From the NCBI RefSeq assembly GCF_000002995.4, contig NW_025062479.1:836001-900000 (forward strand): a DNA stretch of 64,000 bases. The letters run 5' to 3'. The notes beneath the pieces were generated by a model. The model saw only the letters and a list, made by a program, of their open reading frames with translations. It searched no databases and was not told where the DNA came from. The first letter of the stretch is position 1, and each line of letters opens with the position of its first letter. This document shows positions 13,072 to 26,055 of the stretch, in pieces. Position numbers and translations under genes: made by a program. This stretch comes from Brugia malayi (lineage: Eukaryota; Nematoda; Chromadorea; Rhabditida; Onchocercidae).

Positions 13072-15609
13072 ATGGCAGCAATCCGGAAGAAATTGGTTAT
13101 TGTTGGCGATGGAGCATGTGGTCATTACAGTTTACTGTTATTCATTTTATAAAAATTCAAAAAAAAAAAAACTTTTTTAAAAAAAATCAAAACTTTAATT
13201 AAAAGTTTTACTACATGAAGAAGAAATTTCATTTAAATTAGCATGATTTTTGAAAAAAAAAAAATTGTTTATAACTTGTAATGCAATTGGTAGGCTAAAA
13301 TAACCCATAGTTGTGCTACCTGAATGTTCTTCATATTGTCCTTAAATAAAAAAGAAGGAAAATAGTACACTGATAATACACTGATAAGGATATAGTACTA
13401 CTCTATTATTTGTGAATTATGTTAAAATGCGGTAGAAAGATTATCTGAAAGTTGACCTCTGTATATGAAATATGAGTTCGTTATCGGAGAGCGAAAGGGT
13501 AGAAAAGTTAAGGTGAAATTTTCAAACTGTATGAAATCGTAATTTAAACAAAAAGACTGAAGGAATATGGAAGTTACACAAAAATCTCATCAATTCAATC
13601 TAAATTTCACCAAAAAAAAAAAAAATCTTTTACTATCGTCTGAAACTTTTTAATCACTAAAAATATTTAAGTATTTTTGTGCAACTTTGATTTTAATCAA
13701 ATCGGACGTTATCATATAGGTTTTTCCTTCCATTATCTGTTGAATTGAACTAAAAGCTGATTTATATCTTAGTGGTAATTTGATTTCCGATCTATATTTT
13801 GGAGCTGTATTACTGATTTCATTCTTTAACTAACATTTATCTAAACACTGTAAATTTATTAATGAAAAAATTTTTCATAAATTTTAGTTGCTTAAATGTA
13901 ATTGGCGTTATTTTAAGTCACTAATAACTTAATGACAATAAATAAATAAGCAGTTTAATTATAACAAAAAACCTTTGACATTACAATATCAAAAAGTTCC
14001 AGCGTTGAGTAAAATTATAATTTATAACTGAAATTATTGCAAACAAAAAGAATTCTATCTCTCGTACTCATTCCACTAGTTTAACTTTTTTTTTTTAATT
14101 TAAAGTTATTTTACCAAAAATAAAAGTATATTACACTTGTAGCACAAACGATATTTGACGTAACCTTACGTTATTTGACGTTATTTGACGATATTTGACG
14201 TACGTCAAAGCGAAAAGGTTAAAATTTTACAAAGAAAACAATATGAATTCCTGTTCATTTATTACTTTAAAGATATTATGATTTGAACGATGAAGAAAAA
14301 TTATATTTGTTTGAAAATAATAAAAAAGGGCAATATTTTTTTAGGAAAAACTTGCTTATTGATTGTATTCAGTAAGGATCAATTTCCGGATGTTTATGTG
14401 CCAACAGTATTTGAAAATTATGTTGCCGATATTGAAGTTGATGGTAAACAGGTAAGTTTTATATTAAAAATTTTTAAATGATGGTTTTTTTTTTTTTTTT
14501 TAAATTTTTGATATACAATAAGCTACAATGTAAATTAATTTTAATATAATTGAACGGAAAATGAATACTGAAATCTTGTGTAAGTCAAGGTAGAATTGGC
14601 TTTATGGGATACAGCAGGTCAAGAAGATTATGATCGATTAAGACCGCTAAGTTATCCGGATACTGATGTGATATTAATGTGCTTTAGCATTGATTCGCCG
14701 GATTCATTGGAAAATATTCCGGAAAAATGGACTCCTGAGGTTTGAATTTCAACAATCATTTCACAGTTCATATCAATTTTATACAATAATTTGATTTGAA
14801 TTATTAATATTATTATTAAAAGAAAAAACGAATGAATTTTTGCGATTGTCATAAATCAATTGTTCTCTAAATCTTATAATTTTTTACTCTTTAATCGTTC
14901 AAATTCCGATCAGATTATTAGCTCAATTAATTGCCTTTTTCATTTAATTATTTGTATTCTTAATTAGCATTTCATATGTTGCTATCTACTATTTATTATT
15001 CCTCTGTAATTTCTACATCAGCAAATAATAATAATTTCAAAATTCGACATTAACAGGTTCGGCATTTTTGTCCCAATGTTCCGATAATACTGGTAGGTAA
15101 CAAAAAGGATTTACGGAGTGATGCGCAAACCGTTCGAGAATTGCAAAAAATGAAACAGGAACCGGTAAAATATGAACAGGGAAAAGCAATGGCTGATCAA
15201 ATTGGCGCTGCATCATATATCGAATGTTCTGCTAAAACGAAAGATGTATGTATCACTTTCTTTTTTTTTTCTTCATCAATTTTATATGAATTTAAAATAT
15301 TGTCAAAAAATCCTTATGACTTTTAATAAGTTAAGTTAAAGCTTATTATCGCTAATATACTTTCCACATAAAAGTATATTAATTAGTATTAGTATTTGTA
15401 TTGAAATTTTAGTGTTAATTGCATTTTCTTCATGATACATTCTATGCTGAATTTAAAATAAAATTTAACTTTTAAAATTTGTTATTGTAAAATATTGCGG
15501 AATTTCTAATGAAACATTTTCTAAGGGTGTACGGGAAGTATTCGAAATGGCTACTCGTGCTGCTTTAGCAGCAAAAAAGAAGAAAAAACACAGATGCGTT
15601 ATGCTTTGA
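13072..15609 (+). CDS. Second Rho GTPase, RhoA-like paralogue, 192 aa
   Basis: Rho-family molecular switch, tandem to rho-1 and in the same orientation. Exons: 13072-13120, 14345-14451, 14590-14739, 15057-15245, 15526-15609. Intron positions and phases are identical to rho-1 (exon lengths 49/107/150/189/84 against 49/107/150/189/81). P-loop, Y34/T37 effector loop, DTAGQE and NKKD are intact. By hand translation the first 122 residues match rho-1 exactly. Differences start in the insert region ([28 protein letters not shown]) and continue in [17 protein letters not shown], then a KKKKKHR tail and the CAAX box CVML (Leu: geranylgeranylation). Two donors are weak (GTCATT after exon 1, GTTTGA after exon 3), but all phases fit and no frame is broken, so this is a gene and not a processed copy. 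Its role may be partly redundant with, or tissue-specific relative to, RHO-1; that is inference. Confidence 0.93.
14151..14209. repeat. Ten-bp phased TGACG repeat ending in a palindrome
   Basis: Within intron 1 of the second Rho gene, units WTATTTGACG occur at 14151-14160, 14171-14180, 14181-14190 and 14191-14200, with a degenerate unit at 14161-14170. The last unit continues into TTTGACGTACGTCAAA (14194-14209), a perfect 16-bp palindrome. TGACG is the half-site of CREB/ATF-type bZIP factors, so this could be an intronic enhancer. That role is inferred. Confidence 0.75.
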
Positions 15610-15695
15610 AATTGTTTTTTATATAAATTATTCTCTTAATATATTTATCATATGTTCACTTCCATTTGTATAACAATTTTACTTCAAATTTAATT

Positions 15696-15701
15696 AATAA
15701 A
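15696..15701 (+). terminator. Candidate poly-A signal of the second Rho gene
   Basis: AATAAA 87 nt after the stop codon, at a normal distance for a compact nematode 3' UTR. A second AATAAA follows near 15771. Confidence 0.55.
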
Positions 15702-16491
15702 TTTTATTTGAGCTTAAAATAACCGCTACTTTTTCTCGTTTTTCTTCTCTGTTTCAAAACAATAATAATGTAATAAATGTTGAAAAATTAAAGAATAACA
15801 GAAGCAGAAACCGGGAAAAATATGAATCTAAAATGATATCCGATATGCAAGTGAGACACTATTGGATTCCATTTATTATTACATTAAATGCTCAATCATC
15901 TAATTTAATCTATTGTCTGACTAAATGGTTAACTATAAATTATTTTATCGTTAATTAATACTAAAATATGAGTATTTCACTTTTGATGTAACTATAAGGT
16001 ATTAAATTAAATTGTATGCTACTAAAATATAACTTTATTATTATTTTTTTTTTCAAAATTTTTACAATCAGTTCTAATTTACTCGAAATATTTTTGCCTA
16101 TTCTATGTTATTTTGATAAATTCCGGAATGAATGAATTTCATTTGTTGACTTTGACTTTTGCATGTTTATTTTTCAAAGCTGCTAAGCAAATCGCAAAAT
16201 CACTTGATGATTAATCGTCTTGCGATTAATGAATTGTCACTTGATTAAATTCTTTGTAAAGATTTTCAACTGGCATTAACTCTTTGCGAAATCACGAATT
16301 CAGCGAGAAAGCAAAGCTTAAAATGAATATTAAATAATTATCACATTTAGGTAGAATGCGACATATACTGAAATAATACTAGTCTGCGCCAGTAACTATT
16401 GAGGGAAAATTCCGCGGCTACAATTATTAATCAATTGATGATATGAATTGGAATAAAGCATTAAAATAAATCAAAAGTCAGATTTCTCTTT

Positions 16492-16528
<37 letters not shown>

Positions 16529-17671
16529 TTAGACAGACTGAAAACAATAAAATCAATTATTTCGTTTGAAATTTGGCAGAGCAAAAAGTTTTATTAATTA
16601 TAGATTTTAATCAATGATATTATAATGCTATAAGGATGTTGAGAATTAAACGAATGTACAATAGAAGGAAAATTAATTTATTTGACCAATGTAAACTTTT
16701 CATTTACCCTTTTCTTTTACACTTGCAAAAAGTTATATTTATTTTTTGCCTTCTTTACTGTCACAGTGATTCATTTCTACACTTGAAATAAAGCATTTTT
16801 TTTTTTAAAAAAAGCTAAAAATTAAAATACTGTAAAAATAAAAGAAAACAGTCGATAAAATTATTGATGATTTCTTGAGATATTTGCTAAGATCTCAAAC
16901 AATACTCACAGTTACGATAGCAAAAATGTTTTTTTTTTTTTTTAAAAAAAAAAGACTAAATCTTAGATTAAATTTTGAGTAAAATTTTTTTTCAAAGATA
17001 AACAAAATAGAATAATTTTTTTCTTCCCATTTTTATTTTTCCTAGTTAGTTTACAAAATTTACGTTGATGAAGCAGAGAAGATAAGATCAGACTAATTTC
17101 AGGAATTTCACACTATGAACAAATTGATCATATGAAAACAGGAATTCCGGAAATCCATAGTTATCTTGTTAATTGCAATAGTATAAATTGAAAGTTAGAA
17201 AAGAAATGTATATTATTTTTTATTGCTTCTTGAAATGAGCAATACTTAATAAAATTTACTACGTCTCGGATTTTGCAATGAATATATTATCTGCCGTATA
17301 TCAGTTTATTATTGTCTCTCTTTCAAACTTTTGTTGGTTGCATATTTTAGAGTTATTATATCAAAGTAATTGATTAAAATTAATCGTTCTCGAGAAAAGC
17401 TAATAGCATTGCTAATTAATTTCCTGTTTCTTGCTAATTTCTAACATTTATGATTGGAAGTAATTTGATACTTGTCAAGGAATCATTCATTGAGTTTCAG
17501 TTTCTTTTCATTTCTTAAGTATTCAAGGTTATGACCAAGATGTCATTTTCATGCAACATTTTGCAAATGTTTATTTCTTCTTTCTTCTCTTTGTTTTGCA
17601 CAATTTATTACTGTTTGTTTAAGAAATAATCAAATAAATAATAAATATGAAATTTCTTTGTGAACTGAAGT

Positions 17672-17694
17672 GGGGGAGGGAGGAGAGGGAGGGG
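17672..17694 (+). other. G-quadruplex-type tract in intergenic DNA
   Basis: Four G-runs (GGGGG, GGG, GGG, GGGG) separated by A, AGGAGA and A. It is isolated in strongly A/T-rich DNA about 2 kb downstream of the second Rho gene. Confidence 0.5.
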
Positions 17695-19803
17695 AAAAAA
17701 AAACTTTCAATCTTACTAATTAAATCAAACTTTAATGATCAAAGATTAAATTTTTGTTGTTAATAGGAATTAAATTTCATCTAACATTGAAATATTTTAA
17801 TAGAGGAAGAGTAAAGTGCGTAAAATGCGTAAAACTTTAGAAATGAACTTATTGAACATTGCACATTTTCAAGCAACAATTTACACAACAAGAAAAAAAC
17901 AATAAGTAAACGTTATGCAAGTAAACATTACACTAAATAAATGAATGCATGCTGCAAAGTAATAGTCAATCATAGTTACATGAATAATTTTCAAAAAATT
18001 CAGAATTTTTCATAGATAATTAGCAATTAATTAAATCAATCAAAAATTCAATTAAGCTAATTATAAATTCATAAATTTTATTATTTCAGGAAAAAGAATT
18101 GAAAGTTAACAATATGATATGGTGGGAAGTAGAAAAGTTCTAGGAGAAAGCACTATTCATACATTTAACTTATCGTTTATTTTAAGAAAATAATTTATTG
18201 CCTTATTTGTCACTACAATGTCAATGTCACGCATTTTTTTTCCTTTACTTTTTTTTTTTTTTGTCCATCACTGCTTAAAAAATTTTTTTCTTCTTTTTCA
18301 TATATTTTCACATATTGCCAATTTTGTTTAAGCTGCTGATTTGCCCATAATCTTCTTGCTTTCACCGACAAACAAGAAATTATCGCTCTAAAAAATACTA
18401 TTGGACGTTATTTTTTAGTGATAATAACGCTTACAATAATGCTTCATGCAAAAATACACATTTTCTGAAAGACAAGTATTTCTTGATAAGTAAGTTTCAA
18501 ATTCTGTGGTATTTAGTTTTTCTGAAATTGCTTAATTTATCGTAAAATTATATAGTAAAATATGAATAAGATTAATTTTAGATATTTTTGTTCAATTTTT
18601 ACCTGAATTGCTTACTATTCTGTCATATTTCAGAATTTTGAATTTTATTTAGATAGTTTCGGTTGATTATATACATATATATTTTTTTCCAAGTGGTACT
18701 GATTTATGAGAGAATGAGAGGAAAAAATCTCTGACTAATTAAATCTACTGATAATTTAGTCTTTTTTGGATAACTACAGAGGAATTAATAATTCATAATT
18801 AGATTCATTATTTTATAATATTTAATAATATTAATTTTAAAAATCATTGAGTGTTAAAATTTTGGTGCTTTAGACTACATTTGCATGAAGAAAGCAATGG
18901 ATGTATGTTAAATTTGATGAAAGAAGAGAAAAATGATAAGAAAAATATGATAATGCATTTAATTAAATTTATTCAAATCATATAATGTGACTGGCATAGA
19001 TATGATATCTTATCATTATCATTATGATAACTATCACTTATTCATTACAAATTTTATTATTTTCATTATCAGCACAGTGTTAGCCATTGCTAGTTTAATA
19101 AAAACGTTCGTTAAAAGTTCAAATAATACTTTATAAATTCAATACTTTATAAACATAACATAATTTCATTCATTCATTTCATTTGGTATTATTTCAGAGA
19201 AATTGCAGCGATAAATTAGTTGGAAATCATTTTTCAGTTATTTTCCATCTCTTTTCCTTAATTAGAAATATTTCAAACGAATGATATTCACATTGTTTCT
19301 GCTTTCATTTTTCTTTTCTCTATTTCCTATTTTTTTTTCGTTTTTTTTTTTTTTTTCTCCCTGCTTTGCTTCAAAAATTTTGTATTTATTTTTAGCGTTT
19401 AGCTAATTTTTTTGATAAAAATTTTGCAATTCATTGTTGCAGGCTGATAGTTAGGACTTTAATGCAATCCTAAATTATTTTCATCTTTTTGCAATTTTCT
19501 AGCCATTGATTTCAAGATTTCTATGGGTGTCAATTGGCAACAATGATTTTTCTTCTTTCCATATTTAAAGATTTTATTTTGCAATATTGATAATAAAATG
19601 TAAATTAAATCACTCAAATTTCAATCTCTCAAAATTGAGAAGAGCATCGTACCAATCAAAAATTATGATTTGAAAAGATTAATACAATTGTTGTGATTTT
19701 GTGAAGTCGGTGCTTGAAATGAAAGTGATATTAAAATGAAATTGCAAAATACATTAATGTGTGTTAAATTTCCCTTCTTTTTTTTTTTTTTTGAAAATAT
19801 TAC

Positions 19804-20194
19804 ATTTTACATGTGTTATAGAATATTTCTGTAATCATAGAATGATTTAGAGAATAATTTATTAACTTAAAATTTGTGAAATAACATTTTTGCTTCTTCA
19901 AAAATTCCTCTTCACTCGATAATTTTGTTTGTTCTTGCCGTAATAGTAATTCCTGTTCCAGCAAAACATCACTCTTTAATTCCAATACTTTCTTAAATTT
20001 TTCAATGATTGAATTTTTTTTTTTTTTCAAAATTTAAACAAAATAGTGCAAAAATATCACAGATTTGTTGACACTATTTTACTCTAAATTTCATTTGTTT
20101 TCCTACGTAAATGAAAAAAAAAATTATATTTTACATATATCATAAAACATTTCTGTAATCAAAGAATGGTTTGGTGGATAATTTGTTAACTTAA
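19804..20194. repeat. Diverged 67-bp direct duplication
   Basis: 19804-19870 and 20128-20194 align without gaps at an offset of 324 bp. They match at about 56 of 67 positions by hand count, with identical cores ATTTCTGTAATCA and GTTAACTTAA/ATTAACTTAA. It is probably an old dispersed or tandem repeat. Confidence 0.65.
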
Positions 20195-20710
20195 TATAAA
20201 TATATATTGCAATTGCAAATAATGAAATTTTTATAATTTTTTAGTGAAATTAATCTGTAACTAAACTGGAATAGAATGTAAATAGTTTGACAAAAATAAG
20301 AATTAAAAAAAACTTTGTCGTTTTCTAGCCATCGATATGAAATAATTTCTTTGTTATGTTCACACAGATGTGATTTTTTTTTCTTTTTTTTTGACAAATA
20401 TATTAAATTTGCTTATGCATTCAAGTTTTTCAAAAATTTTTTAAACATTCCTTTTATCAATTGGCTACTTAATTTTACTAATATTTGAAAATTTGTGAAT
20501 GAAAAAACTTCTTTTACTTACTTTTTATATGATGCATGCATTATTTACATTTGTTTTATCAACCACTTGCAAATTTTCTAAAAAAGAAATGATAATAATC
20601 GTAAAATTTTAATTTATCAGTATTATTTGTGAGAAATTAGAAGAAGGTGGAATTAAAAGAAGCATTCCTGATAGTAAAATGAACTAAAATCAGGAAAGCA
20701 AATCATCTTC

Positions 20711-20715
<5 letters not shown>

Positions 20716-20750
<35 letters not shown>
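20716..20750. repeat. (CT)n microsatellite
   Basis: About seventeen CT dinucleotides in a row. Confidence 0.95.
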
Positions 20751-20753
<3 letters not shown>

Positions 20754-23700
20754 TCATCTCGGATGAATAGAGAGAAATGATGAATATTTGATGAATAACT
20801 TTACAACATATCCTAATTATTGTTACCAGTAGATGTATATGCTTCCAATAAATTCCTCACTCGGATTGCAAAATGAATTTACTCTCTTCCACTTCTATCA
20901 CCGTTTCCTCAAATTGCCGTGTTTCTTCTATCCAATCAACATTTTCATCTTACTATTTGTTTCTTTTCATTTATTATTTACTTGCTTACTTTTTGATAAG
21001 TTCATTCCATATGTACTCCAATAGATATTTCCTTTTGTTATCATTTTGATAAGAGTTCATGATCAACGTAAAAAAAAATATTTATATTGGATATTGTGCA
21101 TAGATTTCAAAATGATGCAAATTTTGATGAAAAATGACAAAAATTGTAAGGAAAGAAATCGGTTTTATCTCCAAAATTAATAAATTTTTCAGGACAGAAA
21201 ATATAATGATAGATTATGTATTATTTTATTTTTCCATATTTATTTGTTTACTAATTATCACTATTATCTAAAATTATATTTTGATTTTTTGATTTTTGAA
21301 GTATTATTGATCATCACAGACACAATCTTTGGCACTAACATTTTGCATTTTATAAGAAATTAAACAGCAACAATTGCTATCAGATGGAGTTAAACTTCAT
21401 TAAAATTTTAAAGAAATATTTCACTAATTGCTTCCAATTTTTGTCCTTGACAATTTCCGCCATTTTCTGAAACGAAACATTGCAGTTAGCAATAATGTTT
21501 ATGGATCGTAAACAAAGCCAATTTTGTCGACGTCATTTATTTCTTATGAGTTTCAATTAAGAATAATAGCAACATGTTAAACAATTCATTTCCATATAGT
21601 TAAAATTTTTTTTTTTTTTCTATGATCGCTGAGATGACAGTTGATCAAAATTGGCGTGACATGATCTCATAATATCACAAACAGGAAGAAATAAGTTTTT
21701 AATGATACCTTATTTGCAGAATTTGTGAAATTTAATGAAAAACAATTTGCTATTAAGATGAAACTGACAAATTTTTGAAAAAAAAAAAAAAAAAAAACTT
21801 ACGCATCAATCACTTATACTTTTAATATGTATAGTTGACATATGATCACTTCAAAGACTTCCCAACTAACGATCGTTATTAAATGATTGACACATGGCAT
21901 TTTACAACATTCCATTAGATTTTTTTTTTTGCTTTTCATATTTTGTGTAAAAAAAGAACGAAAAATAAAATACATTTAACTATTTTATATGCTTTGAAAT
22001 TAAAAGACAAAATTAATGAATGCATTTCGACCATCGAAAATAACAGTGTTATGAATGAACTATGGCTGATAGAAAATAGTATATAAATGAAACACAAAAT
22101 TAAAATTGAAAAAAGTTTCAATAAAAATAAAGTTTCTTTCCATTTCTTATTTTATTTTATTTTTTTTAAAAAAGAAATGGGAAAAAAAAAGAAAAGTAAG
22201 CCATTTAACCATTGTTAGTATTTCATTTTTGAATAATAAGTTGTCAGAAATTCAATTTTAGACAAAATCAAATGAGTTTTTTTTTTTGTTAACTAGAAAA
22301 AAGAGATTTGCTGTTTTTTTTTTTTCTCGCATATATAAAACACTTTAATTGAGAATGGAAGAGTTGTAATTGGATGAGCAGCTGGAAAGATACGTAAAGT
22401 TGAGTGATGAGTGCATAATGTTTTTAAATTTCATTTTTATAATTAAACTTTGAATAGGAATAGAAAAAGATTTAATTACCTAATATTCAAAAGCATTAAA
22501 AATCTTTTATTTTATTGATGATGACGTTAAGTACGAGAATGTTATTTACTCAATCAAATACATACTAATTTTCAGTTGCTCATATTACTACGCCAACCAC
22601 TAACAAATAAACATTCTCTCAGTTTAAGCTTTGTGACTATGAAAATGTTTCCATGATTTTAATTTTAAAGCTATCAATATCTAGGATGATTTAATGAATA
22701 AATGAGATTAAAACAGGTACTGATCATTTGACATTGGTATTGCTAATTTGAAAAAATTAAATCCTAAATTTTTATCTATCGCTATATCCGAAAGTCAATA
22801 TCAATGTAATCTGTATTCATCAGTATATGAAATATTAATTTCAGATTACTGAATTTTTCTCTTTTTTTTTTCCGTTAACTCTGCACTTTCACTAATATAT
22901 ATTAATTAATATTAGTTAGTAAATAAAACATTCTACCTACTTCCTCATTTGCATTAAAAGTAAGTGATAAAAAAAAAAAGATGTGCTAGTAAAGAAAATA
23001 TATTTCTATTGATTAAACATAATTCTAAAATTTAATTTAATTCAATTTAATTCCCATAAACATAATAGAATCATGAAAGAGTGTTGAATGCTAAATGAAA
23101 TACTATATAGTAAATAAAGAGTGGAAAATGAGCAGAGACGAAGGCAAGCAAATAAAAACAATGAAATGAAAATAAGCAACAAAGAAAATTAGAAAAATTG
23201 ATGAAGTAAGCAAGAATGAATGAGGTTTGCTGATTTAACTTCAATTACGATATTACTTCCATTTTAAAATCAACGAATAGCAAGCTTATAGATTTTTTTT
23301 CTTCTAAAATTATACATTTTTAATCTAAAATCTGCCAATTTTTTTTTTTTGGGCAAACGATTAGTGTAATAGCTTAAGGTAAGAATCAGTTAACTTTAGA
23401 TTATAATCAAATTTCCGGATTGAATGTAGTGGAATGATTGAGAAGAAATTTTGTTCCATTTCATTGAATAAATAAGCATTTGTAAGCAAGCAAATATAAC
23501 TTATAATGTTTTCCTATTTACCAATCATTTACGATTTGTTCCCATTTCCGATAGGAATTTTTCCCACTGAACTTTAATTATTCCAAATGTCTAATTTATT
23601 GTAGCATTATGATTTAATATATTGATAAGCGAATAGAAATATTATACTTACTCATAAGTTTCAATAAATTTATTTACTTACTTTATTAATTGATTAATTA

Positions 23701-26039
23701 TAAGCTTATTCATTTCATCTAATTTTCCATTTCTTCCCATTACACATATTTATTTATTTATGCATTAATTCATACAATCATTACAAATACATCCAATCAC
23801 CTCGTATTTCTTCTTATCACTTAAAATTATCAGATTATGATAATAAATCAAATTTCATATGAATATATATATTTTTCTTATTTGCATTTATTCAAACAGT
23901 ATATTTCAAATTCATCTAGTCATTTTTTAAATCTTTCTTATTCAAATTTGTATCACCTCATTGGTCAGAATGTTTTTTTAATACATATTCAGTTGTCATT
24001 TATAATCTTTCTTTGCACTGTTTTATAAACGTAAATCTTTGCTTGCACCATTTGTTTTATCATTTTTATATTTAAAAGTAATTTTTTTATATTCAAAAGA
24101 AAAAAAAAAAACAATTACATTTTTATATTTTAAAATGATTGAGAATGAATAAATGTTCATATCTTTGTCGGTATTTTTTAACTTTCGATTTTGCTAACAT
24201 TTAATTGAAATAGCAATGCTATATTTATACCACTTTTTTCATCTGAACTTCAAAATTACTTCTAACTAAACGATAAAAAATAAAGCATTAAGATTTTTGC
24301 AAGATTTGTCCATTTCAACATTATCTTATTTCAGACAACTGCTTGGATGACAATCAGTTTAATATCGATTATTACTTCTTAATTAATCAATTAATAATAA
24401 TAGTAACTAAGTAAATAAATAATACTGATAACAATAACAATGTTAATAATAAATAATATATATTAAATAATAATTATCTAACAGTGCAAAGTTCCTTCAA
24501 ATAGCGATAAAGGATTGTTATTTATAGTCAATGAAGAGATTTTGCACTGCTCGATGAAATTAAAGTAACATTTCCATTAAGTTAATTATTCTTCCATATC
24601 ATCAGTTTCCTTTTTTTTTTTTTTTTCATTTTCCTTTACAGTGAAACGATTAAAATTGATCCATTTATTAGCAAAATTTCTCAAATAATATCGATTCCTT
24701 CTTAATTAATAATAAATGTGCATATCACTAGTGATAACAACGATTTCACATGGTTTTACTGAACTAAATTCGAGTGTATAATTTAAATTTAAATAACAAT
24801 TGTCACATTTGCATTTCTTTCTTTTCTTTTCAATTATAATTGCTCATATCACCAATTAAATCATCGATACTTTTTCGGCTTCCTGTCATATCGTTGAATT
24901 TAGTCTTTTATGTTTTCTCCTAGAATAGAAAACTTTTTGAATAAATCAAGAATCGGAATAAATTGAGTAAAATTTAAAAGAAAGTTTAGGATCAATTTTC
25001 AATGGTAACAAGTGTGGATGAGAAGAAAATTTTGAAGTTTTATTTCATCCTTTCATACAGATTGTATTTTCATTTTTTGTTACCTTTAATTTTCATCAGC
25101 GATCGATAAATAACCTTTAATTAATTAATGAATATCTCATCGGATTTTCATCTTTCTAATTAAGATTGCATTGTCAATTAATTTTTATTTTGTAAGTAAC
25201 ATTCAGATTTATTTTAACCATATTTTTGGGAAGATTACTAGTGAAATACTTCTGTAATATTTATCTTTTATAACATCTTTCTATTTTTTTTCCTTTTTTA
25301 AAAAGAATATAAGCACCAGACAAGAATATTGAAAGGTGATATTCCTTATCATTTAGGGGAGCGACAAAAAAAGAAAAGGAAATAAGTGATAAAAATTTGG
25401 AATATTAATTTAAATATTCGAAAAAAGATTCATTTGAAAAGAATAAAACATTTTATTACTGTTAATTTGGAAATTTTATTAGATTTTGAGAAAGTAACAA
25501 GCTTCATTAATCGCTTCTAATCCATGCAAATAAAAAATAAAAAGTAAAAGTAGGTTGATGAATGTATTTTCGAGATTTAACTTAAATTTAAAAGTGGAAA
25601 AATTGGAAGGAAAAATTGTTTTTATTTTGCTACTGTTTTTGAGTTATAAAAAAGTTTCAGATTTATTTTTGCCATTATAAGGAATGATTTGTCTTTTGGT
25701 ATATATATATATATAATTTATTTATTGTTGTTGAAATATATTAATTTTTGGCAGACAATGAGAGATTAAAATAATAAATTTTGAAAATAATTCATGATAT
25801 CATAATTATGATCAAAATTTTCAAAATATTTTAACGAAATCATTTTTAATCTTTGAATAATTCACATTCATATGACTCTTTTTTCTTCATAGTAAAATAG
25901 GAATAATGTAAAAAACTAATTTAATTTGAATTAAATTAAATTAAACTTAAGCGATTAGCTCTGCGTTTCTGCCGAGTCGTTTTAAAAAGATATTGGAAAG
26001 ACTTCATAAAATTTGAATTTTAATATTTGAAAGTTTCAG

Positions 26040-26055
26040 ATTTGCTGATGTAATG
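26040..26055 (+). promoter_or_regulatory. Acceptor and start-stop upstream ORF of the atlastin gene
   Basis: A TTTCAG acceptor ends at 26039. Only 13 nt later comes the main ATG, preceded by an ATG-TAA minimal uORF (26048-26053) that shares one base with it (ATGTAATG). A leader this short after an acceptor suggests spliced-leader trans-splicing. Confidence 0.45.

Larger units (their letters stand above)
15610..26052. other. 10.4-kb gene-poor region
   Basis: Very A/T-rich sequence with poly-A/poly-T runs, a CT microsatellite (20716-20750), a G-quadruplex-type tract (17672-17694) and one diverged 67-bp direct duplication (19804 and 20128). The short open frames here are rich in F, L, I, Y and K as expected of A/T-rich noise. 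No gene is supported. Confidence 0.65.
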
